Positions 16,743 through 25,868 of a stretch of DNA of 64,000 nt are shown here, in pieces. The position numbers were made by a program, and so were the translations under genes. Under the pieces are notes generated by a model. It was not told where the DNA came from and ran no database searches. It was given only the letters and a program-made list of their open reading frames with translations. Position 1 is the stretch's first letter; each line of letters begins with the position of its first letter. The stretch lies in assembly GCF_014201375.1 (NCBI RefSeq), contig NZ_JACHDZ010000003.1, positions 558,001 through 622,000 on the forward strand. Direction: 5' to 3'. This DNA comes from Tunturiibacter empetritectus (GTDB lineage: Bacteria; Acidobacteriota; Terriglobia; Terriglobales; Acidobacteriaceae).

Positions 16743-17869
16743 CAGTTCTTCAGCGCTCCCCGGACGCCGGCCAGCCAGCCTCGCGGCACACTCGCCGTCA
16801 CCGCTCCCGCCTCCATCATTCCTGCATCCATCATCTCGCGCACGCGCAGGCCCTCCAGCCCGTTCTCTTCAGTGGCTGTCATCAGCGTCCCCACATCCAG
16901 CGTTCCCGCCATCAGCAACTGATCCGGAGCCGTATGCAACGAGTCTTCAAAGTAAGCCGCCGCCACACTCACCGCCTGCGCCACCTCACGCGCCGCTGCC
17001 TGCGCCTCAATCTCCCGCACCAAAGCGGAATTCAACATCGAAGGCGGCATCTCAGAGGGCGCATCAAACCGATCCCATCCCTCCGGCCCCAGGGGCTCCT
17101 GTCGTGCCCACTCCTGCACCGAACTCTCCCGGTCCACCAACGGCATCGCACTCTCAACAAGTTCAACCGGAGCACCCGCACTCGCCCCCATATCCACAGA
17201 ACGATGCAGCAGCAGAACTCCCGCCTGCACAATCGCCGTCGTCACCGAACCCAGCCCGGCGTTAACCACCAGCACCGGCGACGGCGTCTCGTCCAGGCCC
17301 GCCAGCGCAGCCAGCGTACTCGGCAGCACTGCTCCCGGCAGATATCCCGCAGCCAGCACCATCGCCTCATACTCTTCGAGCACAGCCTTCGGAATCGCAA
17401 CTGCAAGCAGCTTGATCGTTCCCTTCTCACTCGACATCACCTGGTAGCTCACCATCGCATCATCCGCGTCGAAGGGCAGCAGCTTCTTCAAACGAAACCG
17501 AACCAGAGGCAAAGCCTCCGCCACCTTAGTGGGCAGCTGATCGAAGTCCAGAAACAACACACGCACCGCCGAATCCGGCACCACCAGCGTCACATCCCGC
17601 AGCCGCCCTGCGCCCCGCTCCGCCCGATCAGACGATCCACGGCCCGAGACCGCATCGAGCGTCCTCTTCACCGCCGCCGTCACCGAGCTCTTGTCAACGA
17701 GATTGCCGGCCTTCAACCCAGGCGCAACCGCACCGTTCGCCAGGTCCACCCGTGCCACAGAGGTCAGCAGAGCTGTCGCATCCTCGGCCCGCGCCGCCAC
17801 TACGCCCTCTGCGCGAACCTCAACCGCCAGCCGCGGCCGCGTGCCCAATGTCTTCGGTAAAATTTCCAT
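16742..17869 (-). CDS. pilM: PilM-like actin-fold ATPase of the pilus platform
   Basis: PilM is a cytoplasmic actin/FtsA-fold protein that recruits PilN. This 375-residue protein shows the family pattern: an N-terminal RLAVEVRAEGVVAA strand, VTLVVPDSAVRVLFLDFD, FRLKKLLPFDADDAMVSYQV (the PilM-typical KLLPF motif, about 130-150), LPSTLAALAGLDE and VLVVNAGLGSVTTAIVQAG (phosphate-binding). No membrane segment is present. It leads the five-gene overlapping group and lies about 85 bases downstream of gspE. Confidence 0.86.
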   Translation of the reverse strand: MEILPKTLGTRPRLAVEVRAEGVVAARAEDATALLTSVARVDLANGAVAPGLKAGNLVDKSSVTAAVKRTLDAVSGRGSSDRAERGAGRLRDVTLVVPDSAVRVLFLDFDQLPTKVAEALPLVRFRLKKLLPFDADDAMVSYQVMSSEKGTIKLLAVAIPKAVLEEYEAMVLAAGYLPGAVLPSTLAALAGLDETPSPVLVVNAGLGSVTTAIVQAGVLLLHRSVDMGASAGAPVELVESAMPLVDRESSVQEWARQEPLGPEGWDRFDAPSEMPPSMLNSALVREIEAQAAAREVAQAVSVAAAYFEDSLHTAPDQLLMAGTLDVGTLMTATEENGLEGLRVREMMDAGMMEAGAVTASVPRGWLAGVRGALKN

Positions 17870-17953
17870 TCCGTCCTAGACTACCTTGCTCTATCGATTG
17901 TCACTACGTCACCATCATGGTGCGCGGTGTCAAATCGTGTTTCCGCGGCCCGC

Positions 17954-19588
17954 CTACCGCCCCGCCTCGATAAACGTAACCTTGTTGATCTCCTTCAGCG
18001 TTGTAATCCCATCCCTTACTCTCTCCAACGCCGAATCCCGCAGAAAAGCCATACCCTTCTGCTTGGCCTTCTTACGAATCTCGCTTCCCGGCTTCTTCGC
18101 CAGCAGCATCTCACGAATCTCGTCGTCCAGCTCCAGCAGTTCGTGGATCGCCGACCGTCCACGATACCCCGTCCCGCCGCACTCAATGCATCCGGGCCCC
18201 TCGCGAAAGTTGAACCCGCGCCACTCGTGCAGATCCAGACCGCTCGCCAACAACTCTGCGTCGCTATAGTGCACATCTCTCACGCAAAATTCACAAACCT
18301 GTCGCACCAGCCGCTGCGCCAGAATGCAGTTCAGCGCCGAAACAAAGTTGTAAGGCTCGACGCCCATATTCAAAAACCGCCCCAGCACGTCGACCACGTT
18401 ATTCGCGTGCACCGTTGTAAACACAAGGTGCCCCGTCAGCGCAGAGTTGATGGCAATCTGCGCCGTCTCCGCATCGCGAATCTCTCCGACCAGGATCTTG
18501 TCCGGATCATGCCGCAGAATCGACCGCAGCCCTCGCGCAAACGTCAGACCCTTCTTTTCATTCACCGGAATCTGTGTGATGCCGCGAATCTGATACTCGA
18601 CCGGATCTTCAATCGTGATGATCTTATCTTCTTCCGATTTAATCTCGTTCAACGCCGCGTAAAGAGTCGTCGTCTTACCCGAGCCCGTCGGCCCCGTCAC
18701 CAGCACCATGCCGTACGGCTCTTTGATATACCGCCGAAATCTCTCAAGATCCTTCGCCGCGAATCCCACGACATCCAGCGACAGCGACTTAAACTTCTCC
18801 GACATCGACTCTTTGTCGAGCACACGGAGCACAGCATTCTCTCCATGCACCGTCGGCATAATCGACACACGGAAGTCGATCAGCCTGCCCTTGTACCGGA
18901 CGCGGAAACGTCCGTCCTGCGGCACGCGCCGCTCTGCAATATCCAGCTCGCTCATGACCTTGATACGCGACAGAATCGTCTGGTGATGCTCTCGTGCAAT
19001 CGGAGCCATCGCCTGCTGCAGCACGCCGTCAATGCGGTACTTCACCAGCAATGAATCATCGAACGTCTCGAGGTGAATGTCCGAAGCGCGCCGTTCGAGC
19101 GCAGTAAAGATCGTCGTGTCCACCAGCCGGATAATCGGCGAGATATCGTCTTCGCTCGTCAGCCGTTCAATCGAGATATTCGAGTCCTGGTTCTCATCGC
19201 CGTGCAGCACATCGAACGCAAGACCCTCACTGGCCTCATCCAGCACGCGCTGGCTCTGCTCTGTCTTCTTCAGCAGTTCGGTAATCTGGCTCAGTGTAGC
19301 CACCCGCGTCACCAGGCGCTGACCCAGCAGACCGGAGATCTCGTCCAGCACCATCAGCTTCGAAGGATCCGAGACCGCAATCGCTAGCTTGCCCTCCATC
19401 TGTTCCAACGGCACGAAGTTGTACCGGAACATCATGTCCACCGGCACGCTCTTGAACAGCTCATGCGAGATCTTGAAGTTCTTCAGGTCCACGAAATCAG
19501 CACGATAGCGCCGCGCCAGCGACTGCGCGCGCTCCACCTCGCCCATCCCTGCCTCATTAATCGGTATTGCCAACGGTGCCATTGCCAT
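17954..19588 (-). CDS. GspE/PilB-family secretion or pilus extension ATPase
   Basis: Hexameric ATPase that powers pseudopilus or pilus assembly at the cytoplasmic face. The 544-residue protein has an N-terminal MshEN-type domain (about residues 10-150), a middle domain with DDISPIIRLVDTTIFTAL and ASDIHLE, and the Walker A GPTGSGKTT with Lys305. It also has the Asp box (IEDPVEYQI), Walker B (LVGEIRDAETA) and His box (GHLVFTTVHAN), and a zinc-binding four-Cys region (CEFC and later CIEC). All catalytic parts are intact. It is upstream of pilM on the same strand and is part of the same module. Confidence 0.95.
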   Translation of the reverse strand: MAMAPLAIPINEAGMGEVERAQSLARRYRADFVDLKNFKISHELFKSVPVDMMFRYNFVPLEQMEGKLAIAVSDPSKLMVLDEISGLLGQRLVTRVATLSQITELLKKTEQSQRVLDEASEGLAFDVLHGDENQDSNISIERLTSEDDISPIIRLVDTTIFTALERRASDIHLETFDDSLLVKYRIDGVLQQAMAPIAREHHQTILSRIKVMSELDIAERRVPQDGRFRVRYKGRLIDFRVSIMPTVHGENAVLRVLDKESMSEKFKSLSLDVVGFAAKDLERFRRYIKEPYGMVLVTGPTGSGKTTTLYAALNEIKSEEDKIITIEDPVEYQIRGITQIPVNEKKGLTFARGLRSILRHDPDKILVGEIRDAETAQIAINSALTGHLVFTTVHANNVVDVLGRFLNMGVEPYNFVSALNCILAQRLVRQVCEFCVRDVHYSDAELLASGLDLHEWRGFNFREGPGCIECGGTGYRGRSAIHELLELDDEIREMLLAKKPGSEIRKKAKQKGMAFLRDSALERVRDGITTLKEINKVTFIEAGR

Positions 19589-19814
19589 ATTCGTAAGACT
19601 CCTGTTCCAACCAAACCGTCACTCACACCTTCGCGTCATTCACGGTGTGTTCAAACGATCTTTTCTGCGCGAATCCCCTTTGAGGGAAACCCGAAATCCG
19701 CAGGAGACGAAACTTCCGTCCAATCTTCTATTATTCAGCAGAATCACCTCTTATGGTATCCTCCGCGCAACCCCGTTTAGGCTCACAGACCTACGTCTTT
19801 TGGAGGACCCAACA

Positions 19815-20378
19815 ATGAGCACCTACCCACCCACCTTAGCCGCGCTCGCCCCCAAAGCCATCAACTGGTCCATAGCCCTCAGCATCCTGCTGATCCTGGC
19901 CGGCCTCTTCGCTATTCTCGTCCCGCCGTTCTCAGGCCTCGCGGTCACACTCATCTTTGCCTGGGCCATGATCGTCAGTGGAATCACACACTTCGTCTTC
20001 GCCTACAAGACCCACACCACCGGCGGCGTGCTCTGGGAGCTGCTCGTCGGCGCCATCTACCTCTTCACCGGCGTCTATCTCCTGCTCCACCCGCTCGACG
20101 CCCTCATCGTCTTAACGCTGATCCTTGCCGTCTACCTGGTCTTCGAAGGAATCGTGGAGATCATCCAGTCCTTCCAGCTTCGCCCCCGCCACGGCGCAAG
20201 CTGGCTTCTGTTCGACGGCATCATCACGCTCATTCTTGCGATCATGATCTGGCGGTCGTGGCCTGCGAGCACGGTCTGGGTCATCGGAACGCTGGTCGGT
20301 ATCAGCATGATCTTCAGCGGCTTCTCCCGGCTCATGCTCTCGCTCGCCGCCAAGCGCGTGCTCAAGCAGAGTCTCTAA
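19815..20378 (+). CDS. HdeD-like (DUF308) membrane protein
   Basis: A 187-residue membrane protein with six hydrophobic segments in three similar hairpins (IALSILLILAGLFAILVPP, LLVGAIYLFTGVYLLLHP, WLLFDGIITLILAIMIW), the layout of the HdeD acid-resistance family. In enterobacteria HdeD helps acid tolerance at high cell density; here the role is inferred only. The ATG at 19815 has TGGAGGA eight bases upstream. The gene sits on the plus strand among minus-strand secretion genes and ends seven bases before the palindromic repeat element. Confidence 0.85.
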   Translation: MSTYPPTLAALAPKAINWSIALSILLILAGLFAILVPPFSGLAVTLIFAWAMIVSGITHFVFAYKTHTTGGVLWELLVGAIYLFTGVYLLLHPLDALIVLTLILAVYLVFEGIVEIIQSFQLRPRHGASWLLFDGIITLILAIMIWRSWPASTVWVIGTLVGISMIFSGFSRLMLSLAAKRVLKQSL

Positions 20379-20384
20379 CGGATA

Positions 20385-20566
20385 ATGTCCTGCCGGACGG
20401 GCTCCCTGCGCGGGAGGCGGTCACTTCGTGACGCGTGTACCCCTTCGGTTGGCGCTCCCGTTGGTCGCGAGGAATCATTGTGCCGACCAACGGGAGGACC
20501 ACGCGAAGCTTTAAGAAGGCGTGCGAACGCCCGCCTCCCGCGCAGGGAGCCCGTCCGGCAGGACAT
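20385..20566. repeat. Long palindromic repeat element, copy 2 (complete)
   Basis: A 182-bp element with perfect 36-bp outer arms: 20385-20420 starts ATGTCCTGCCGGACGGGC, and 20531-20566 ends with its exact complement. Inside are a small hairpin (GTCACTTCGTGAC), a 13-bp inner stem (CTCCCGTTGGTCG with CGACCAACGGGAG) and a third hairpin (GCGTGCGAACGC). Folded, it would form a branched, cloverleaf-like structure on either strand. Both strands hold spurious open frames because of the symmetry. It lies between the convergent hdeD-like and DUF2959 genes, so it may also end transcription from both sides. Confidence 0.92.
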
Positions 20567-20571
20567 ATCTT

Positions 20572-21252
20572 CTAAGGCTGATCCGTATTCAAAGAAGCGA
20601 TCAACGCATCCGCCTGCGCAATGGACGCATCCAGGCTCACCATCAGCACATCCACATCCGTCGACATCTGCGCCGAAGTCCCCTTCAACGACCCAATCGC
20701 ACGAGCATTCAAATTGTGCTTCAGGAAAGTAACCTGATCCCGAAACGCAGTAATCACCGGCGTCATCCGCGCTTCAGTCTGCCGCATCGACTTGATATAC
20801 CCCGCCTCACTCAACCGCGACTGCCGCAACATCACCGCCGACTGCGCCTTCAGCTTCTTGTTCTCCATCCCGTCGATCTCCTTCTGCCACTCCTTGAAGA
20901 GATCCCCTGAGACCTGGTCGATCGAGTCGATGCGATTATGCAGCTTCTGCGCACTATCCGCAGCCTTTTCGTACTCTCCGTTTAATTTTTTATAGTTCCT
21001 CTCAAGCGACCCACCCTGAAACCCAGTCAGCGCCTGAAACGACTCCATCGTCGTCTTGATCTGTTCCTTCGCCTGCTGCTGGTCTTTCTTCGAGTCCTTC
21101 ACGCGCGACACCAGAATGTCCCGCTTCTCCTTGCCAAACGTCTTCATCGCCTTGTAGTAGGAGCTGGTACACCCAGCCAGCACCATCAGCGGAGCCACCG
21201 CCACCACGCCTCGCAACACCCAACGCCGAGAGATCACAGTCAACTCCTTCAC
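20572..21252 (-). CDS. DUF2959-family lipoprotein
   Basis: A 226-residue protein with a signal peptide and lipobox (APLMVLAGC, Cys about residue 28), so probably lipid-anchored in the envelope. The mature part is mostly helical and charged, with SSYYKAMKTFGKEKRDILVSRV near the start, the opening typical of DUF2959 proteins. Several heptad-rich stretches suggest coiled coils. The function of the family is unknown. It sits between gspF and gspE on the same strand but nothing ties it to secretion beyond position. Confidence 0.8.
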   Translation of the reverse strand: MKELTVISRRWVLRGVVAVAPLMVLAGCTSSYYKAMKTFGKEKRDILVSRVKDSKKDQQQAKEQIKTTMESFQALTGFQGGSLERNYKKLNGEYEKAADSAQKLHNRIDSIDQVSGDLFKEWQKEIDGMENKKLKAQSAVMLRQSRLSEAGYIKSMRQTEARMTPVITAFRDQVTFLKHNLNARAIGSLKGTSAQMSTDVDVLMVSLDASIAQADALIASLNTDQP

Positions 21253-21336
21253 CCCGTCAGAGCTTGACGAATTGTAACCTCTCCCCCCGAATCCACCTGG
21301 AACCGACAGAATCCCGAAGATAAACCGAATCAGTTC

Positions 21337-22041
21337 CTAGGCCGCAACAGGAAGCCGATCGCCCCTCGACCGCAGCCATAGCTCCATAGCAATCGTATTG
21401 ATCGAAAAGCCGATCCAGAACGCAATGCCGAAGAACTGCCCCGGCTCAAGATGGGTCAACCGGCTCGTCGCAAAGAACACACCCATCACCGGCCGCGTCG
21501 TTGCGATGCCAAGAAGAATCGCAACTGATCGCAGCATCCAGCGCATCTTCACAAGCGCCTCGCCCCGCCGCGCCGCCACAAAGGCTCGCCCCAGTGAAAC
21601 CAAAAAGAGACTATTGAAGAGAAGCACCGCAGATCGCTCCACCCACCCACCAACGGGATGAGCGCTCATGGCATACGCGGTAAACCCCACCCAGGCTCCC
21701 AGCAGAAAGAACAGCCGCTCCGCCCACATGGCGCTGGATCGTTGCAACAGCACAAACGGGGTCAGCAGAACAAACACCATCGCCGGAAGAATATGCGCCA
21801 GCGTCAAAGCAGCATGCGACGCGAACACCGCATCCAGGGCCGCCGTGGGCGACGTCCCGCCCTGCGTCGGATGAGCCAGCACCGCCACTCGACGCAACAC
21901 CACCGCGACCGCAATCACAACGCAGATCCAGAAGCCCACCTTCAGCCAGCGAGGATACCCATACGCACTATACCCAGAAGAAACGCCGCGGCCAGCGCCC
22001 CCTCGCATCTCGATCACCCGTGCCGGAGCCTTCGCATCCAT
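21337..22041 (-). CDS. Multi-pass membrane protein (DUF2306-like)
   Basis: A 234-residue protein with about six hydrophobic segments (WLKVGFWICVVIAVAVVL, LTLAHILPAMVFVLLTPFVL, LFFLLGAWVGFTAYAMSAH, and others). A conserved-looking RWMLRSVAI stretch and His residues within or near helices (HAALTLAH, SAHPVGG) resemble DUF2306 membrane proteins, some of which look like haem-binding helical bundles. I assign this only loosely. The ATG at 22041 is preceded by a GGGAGGG ribosome site, so I prefer it to the upstream TTG. Confidence 0.6.
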   Translation of the reverse strand: MDAKAPARVIEMRGGAGRGVSSGYSAYGYPRWLKVGFWICVVIAVAVVLRRVAVLAHPTQGGTSPTAALDAVFASHAALTLAHILPAMVFVLLTPFVLLQRSSAMWAERLFFLLGAWVGFTAYAMSAHPVGGWVERSAVLLFNSLFLVSLGRAFVAARRGEALVKMRWMLRSVAILLGIATTRPVMGVFFATSRLTHLEPGQFFGIAFWIGFSINTIAMELWLRSRGDRLPVAA

Positions 22042-22119
22042 AATCCCTCCCTGCCGCAAGGCCGAGCCGCACTCCGCTCAGGCCCGCAAAAGGTACGCAA
22101 AGAAAGATTCCGCCGTTCC

Positions 22120-23319
22120 CTACTGACCGCCCGTTCCACCCGCGCTCAAACTGAAGATCGGCAGATACAGCGCAATCAGAATCGTCGTCACCACCAGCCC
22201 CATCATGATCAGGATCAACGGCTCGATCAGACTCATCGCCGCAGTCAGATTCGTCTGCACATCCTCTTCAAAAAACTCCGCCACCGAGTTCAACATCTGC
22301 GGCAGCGCGCCGGTCGACTCGCCCACCTCGATCATCTCGATCGCCAGCTCCGGAAACACCTTCGTCGCCTGCAGACTCACCGACAAGCCCTTGCCCTCGC
22401 GAACCGTCTCGACGGATTTGTAAACCGCACTCGCAATCTGCCTCGAATCGATCGACTTCGCCGCCGTCTCAAGCGACGGCACCAGCGGCAAACCGCCCGT
22501 CAGCAGCGTAGACAGCGTCCTCGAAAACAACCCCACCTGATACTTTAGCCACACACTGCCAAACACCGGCAGCTTGATCCGAATCTTGTCGATCAGGCTA
22601 GCGCCCGCATCCGTCTTCGACCAGCGATACAGCAAAAATCCGACCACACCCACCACCAGCGCCACATAAATCCCGTAAGCCTGCGCCTCCCGCCCCAGGT
22701 CGAGCAGAAACGTAGTCAACGCCGGCAGCTTCGTCCCCAGCTGGTCGTAGAGCTGCGCAAACCGAGGCACCACAAACGTGATCAGAAAGATAAACAGCGC
22801 AATCACCATCACCACCAACAGCGCCGGATAGATCAGACTCGCCTTCAGCTTCTTCCGAAACGTCAGCGACACCCGCTGAAAGTCCAGAAACCGCTGCAGC
22901 ACCTCCTCCAGATTGCCCGACCGCTCTCCCGCCAGCAGAGTCGTCGTATACACAATCGGAAAGCCACCCTGCGCCTCAAACGCCTGCGAGATCGACTCTC
23001 CCGTCTTCACCCGCGCCGCCACGTCCTCCAGCTGCGCGCGAAAGTGCGGAATCTTCTGCCGCTTGCCCAGCAGCTCCAGCGAGCCCAGAATCGGCAGCCC
23101 CGCCTTGATCAAGGTCAGAAACTGTTGATTGAAGACCAGGAAAGTCTCCAGCTTCACCTTCTTCTTGCTCGCCCCCAGCACGCTCTTGGCTTTGACGGAA
23201 TAGACAAAGTACCCCGCCTGCGTAAACCGCGCCTTCAACTCCTCCGCCGTAGCCGCCGCGTGACTCTGCTCCATCACCCGTCCACGCTCATCCGCCAGTT
23301 TGATCACAAACTCAGTCAT
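22120..23319 (-). CDS. GspF/PilC-family inner-membrane platform protein
   Basis: Platform protein of type II secretion or type IV pilus machines that couples the ATPase to (pseudo)pilin assembly. The 399-residue length is standard. Two T2SSF domains are visible: the first with FNQQFLTLIKAGLPILGSLE (about 85-105) and the second with LFSRTLSTLLTGGLPLVPSLE, each followed by long hydrophobic segments; the C-terminus ends in a membrane helix (ILIMMGLVVTTILIALYLPIF). It lies about 2.5 kb upstream of gspE on the same strand, separated by genes of other families. Confidence 0.94.
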   Translation of the reverse strand: MTEFVIKLADERGRVMEQSHAAATAEELKARFTQAGYFVYSVKAKSVLGASKKKVKLETFLVFNQQFLTLIKAGLPILGSLELLGKRQKIPHFRAQLEDVAARVKTGESISQAFEAQGGFPIVYTTTLLAGERSGNLEEVLQRFLDFQRVSLTFRKKLKASLIYPALLVVMVIALFIFLITFVVPRFAQLYDQLGTKLPALTTFLLDLGREAQAYGIYVALVVGVVGFLLYRWSKTDAGASLIDKIRIKLPVFGSVWLKYQVGLFSRTLSTLLTGGLPLVPSLETAAKSIDSRQIASAVYKSVETVREGKGLSVSLQATKVFPELAIEMIEVGESTGALPQMLNSVAEFFEEDVQTNLTAAMSLIEPLILIMMGLVVTTILIALYLPIFSLSAGGTGGQ

Positions 23320-23455
23320 AGACCCTACGGCACCCGTCTCCGCTCAAAGTTACTCGTCCATCTTAGACGCTCCCGCCACCAAAACGCGTGTCAGAAGGAC
23401 ACCGTCTCCCTCCCCCTCCAAACATCTTGGATTTTCTTGCCGCCGAAGCGCCCAA

Positions 23456-24046
23456 TTACCCAGCAGCCGCAATCCCAGCCAGCATCACCTCGAGCGACTC
23501 CCGCGCATCCTCCACCGCACTGCGATTCCCCTCCAGACGGCTGATCATCAGCGCTCCTTCCAGCGTCGCAATAATCGTATTCGCGATCCGCCGCGCCCGA
23601 ACCTCACCCCGAATCTCCCCCTCCGCGATCCCATCCTCCACAATGCTTACCAGCCGAGCCTTCCACTCCTTCATCGCCACACACACCAGGCTCCGCAGCA
23701 GCGGATTCCCATCATCCGCATCGATCGCCGTGTTCATCAGCGGGCACCCGCCCGGAAAGACCCCCGGAGTCTCCGCAAACCGCCTCACCGAATACTTCAG
23801 CTTCTCCACAGCCCCCGGAATCGCATCCTGTCCCTCCCGCCGCGCCTTCGCCACCCGCGCCCACGCATACCGAAACGCCTCCGCCGCCAGCTCCTCCTTG
23901 CTCTCGAAGTGCCGGTACACCCCACCCTTCTCCAACCCCGTTGCGTCCAGCACATCCTGCATCGAGCACCCGGCAAACCCCCTCTGATTGAAGATCGGAG
24001 CCGCCTCCTCGATAATCCTCTGCCGCGTCAACTCACCTTTTCCCAT
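23456..24046 (-). CDS. TetR/AcrR-family transcriptional regulator
   Basis: A 196-residue repressor-type protein. The N-terminal helix-turn-helix reads RIIEEAAPIFNQRGFAGCSM followed by QDVLDATGLEKGGVYRHFESKEEL (residues 9-53), the standard TetR pattern. The C-terminal ligand domain contains PGGCPLMNTAID, seen in a large subgroup (TetR_C_33-like). It is divergent from an EmrB/QacA-type efflux gene, with a 151-base shared region holding an inverted repeat; it most likely represses that pump and is relieved by a substrate. Confidence 0.93.
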   Translation of the reverse strand: MGKGELTRQRIIEEAAPIFNQRGFAGCSMQDVLDATGLEKGGVYRHFESKEELAAEAFRYAWARVAKARREGQDAIPGAVEKLKYSVRRFAETPGVFPGGCPLMNTAIDADDGNPLLRSLVCVAMKEWKARLVSIVEDGIAEGEIRGEVRARRIANTIIATLEGALMISRLEGNRSAVEDARESLEVMLAGIAAAG

Positions 24047-24146
24047 ATCTCTCCCCTCGCCGCCCTACCTGCTCCGAAATCCTACAGCAGCAAGAAAACG
24101 CATCGTACGGCGCCTCTCATGAATCAGATGCTTAAAGAAACCGTTC

Positions 24147-24164
24147 AGTCTCTTTTTCGAGACT
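24147..24164. promoter_or_regulatory. Candidate TetR operator between the regulator and the efflux gene
   Basis: AGTCTC (24147-24152) and GAGACT (24159-24164) are inverted around TTTTTC in the divergent promoter region; a second imperfect pairing, TTTTCG with CGAAAA, overlaps it. Position and symmetry fit a TetR operator, but no binding data support it. Confidence 0.4.
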
Positions 24165-24197
24165 CTTCGCGAAAACCGAGAGGAGATCCAGAAGTCC

Positions 24198-25868
24198 ATG
24201 GCCACCGCCACCCTCATCGAGCCAGTCCAGGCCGCTCCCCCACAGCCTGCCAAGTCCGTAGCCCGGCCCCAGCGCCCCCGCCCCGTCATCAACCCCTGGG
24301 TCGTCGCCCTCACCGTCACCCTGGCCACCTTCATGGAGCTCCTCGACACCTCCATCGCCAACGTCTCGCTCCCCTACATCGCCGGCGGTCTCGGCCGCTC
24401 CTACGACGAGGTCACCTGGATCCTCACCACCTACCTCGTCGCCAACGCCGTCGTCCTGCCGATGTCCGCGTGGCTCTCCCGCGTCTTCGGCCGCAAGACC
24501 TACTACATGGCCTGCGTCGCCCTCTTCACCATCACATCGTTCTTCTGCGGCATCGCTCCCACCCTCGGGATCATGCTCCTCTCGCGCGTCCTGCAAGGTA
24601 TCGGCGGCGGCGGCCTCGCCCCGGTCGAACAGGCCATCCTCGTAGACGCCTTCCCCCCCGCCAAACGCGCCTCCGCCTTCGCCCTCTACACCGTCGCCAT
24701 CGTCACTGCCCCGGCCATCGGCCCCGTCCTAGGCGGCTGGATCACCGACAACTACAACTGGCGCTGGGTCTTCTTCATCAACATCCCCGTCGGCCTGCTC
24801 TCCCTCTTCCTCACCAACCGCTTCGTCCACGACCCACCCGCCTACGCCGAAGAGCGCAAGACCGTCCGCGGCCCAGCGGTTAACGGAAAGCCAGGAAAAC
24901 TTCGCGTCGACGGCATCGGCATCGCCCTCGTCGGCCTCGGCTCCGCTGCCCTCGAAGTCCTCCTCGACCGCGGCCAGATCGACGACTGGTTCGGCTCCCG
25001 CTTTATCATCACGATGTTCGTCATCGGCATCTCCTGCCTCACCGCCGCAGTCTTTTGGGAGCTTCACGTCCCCGATCCCATCATCGACTTCCGCCTCCTC
25101 AAGGTCCGCAACTTCGCCCTCGCCAACTTCTTCTACTTCGTCTTCGGCTTCGGCCTCTTCGCCTCCACCACCATGATCCCGCAGCTCCTCCAGTCCCTCT
25201 ACGGCTACCGCGCCATCGACGCCGGTCTGGTACTTGGGCCGGGAGCCTTAGTCATCACCTTCCTCGCCCCCGTAGGCGCGCAGCTGGTTCAACGAGGCAT
25301 CGTCAAGCCCCGCATCCTGCTCTTCGGAGCCGTCATGATCGTCGGCATGTCCTTCCTCCACTACAGCCACTTCAACCTCGACACCGACTACCGCCACTAC
25401 GCCCTCGCCCGCGCTCTCCAAGGCCTCGGCTACGGCTTCTTCTTCGTGCCGCTCTCAGTCATCGCCTACTCGCAGTTGAGCCCGGCGCAAAACAACAAAG
25501 CCTCATCGCTCACCAACTTCTTCCGCAACTGGGGCGGCAGCTTCGGCATCGCCTTCATCACCACCATGTCCGAGCGCCGCCAGAACTTCCACCAGGACCG
25601 AGTCGGCTCAACCATCGCAGCCTCCTCAAGCACCTTGCAGGAGAACATCCACCAGACCGCCGCGTACCTGCAAGCCCACGGCTTCTCCCCAGCAGACGCG
25701 GTCACCGCAGCCTACGGACGCGTCTACGACCAGCTCCACGCCCAGACCCAGCTCCTTGCCTTCATGGACTGCTTCCACATCATCGGCATCATCACCCTCA
25801 TCGCCGCCCCGCTCGTCCTGCTCACCAAGAGCTTCAAACCCAGCGGAAAATCCGAAGCAGCCCACTAA
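24198..25868 (+). CDS. DHA2-family (EmrB/QacA-type) drug efflux transporter
   Basis: A 556-residue major facilitator with about 14 membrane segments, exporting toxic compounds by proton antiport. The N-terminal half has FMELLDTSIANVSLPYIAG (helix 1 motif D1 of DHA2 pumps), WLSRVFGRKTYY (motif A), LLSRVLQGIGGGG (motif B) and GPVLGGWITDNYNWRWVFFINIP (motif C and following), all intact. The ATG at 24198 has GAGGAG upstream. In many bacteria an EmrA-like membrane-fusion protein is adjacent; none is visible here. Regulation by the divergent TetR is likely. Confidence 0.95.
   Translation: MATATLIEPVQAAPPQPAKSVARPQRPRPVINPWVVALTVTLATFMELLDTSIANVSLPYIAGGLGRSYDEVTWILTTYLVANAVVLPMSAWLSRVFGRKTYYMACVALFTITSFFCGIAPTLGIMLLSRVLQGIGGGGLAPVEQAILVDAFPPAKRASAFALYTVAIVTAPAIGPVLGGWITDNYNWRWVFFINIPVGLLSLFLTNRFVHDPPAYAEERKTVRGPAVNGKPGKLRVDGIGIALVGLGSAALEVLLDRGQIDDWFGSRFIITMFVIGISCLTAAVFWELHVPDPIIDFRLLKVRNFALANFFYFVFGFGLFASTTMIPQLLQSLYGYRAIDAGLVLGPGALVITFLAPVGAQLVQRGIVKPRILLFGAVMIVGMSFLHYSHFNLDTDYRHYALARALQGLGYGFFFVPLSVIAYSQLSPAQNNKASSLTNFFRNWGGSFGIAFITTMSERRQNFHQDRVGSTIAASSSTLQENIHQTAAYLQAHGFSPADAVTAAYGRVYDQLHAQTQLLAFMDCFHIIGIITLIAAPLVLLTKSFKPSGKSEAAH

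Noticed and set aside
16934..19054. Long plus-strand frames (308 and 375 codons) opposite pilM and gspE
   Set aside because: Arg/Gln/His-rich antisense shadows of genes with strong family motifs on the minus strand.
20385..20566. Two 60-residue open frames on opposite strands of the repeat with near-identical sequence
   Set aside because: They arise from the palindromic symmetry of the element, not from coding.
23300..24883. 527-codon plus-strand frame covering the TetR gene and the start of the efflux gene
   Set aside because: Arg/Pro/His-rich, crosses a divergent promoter region and two well-supported genes in other frames.
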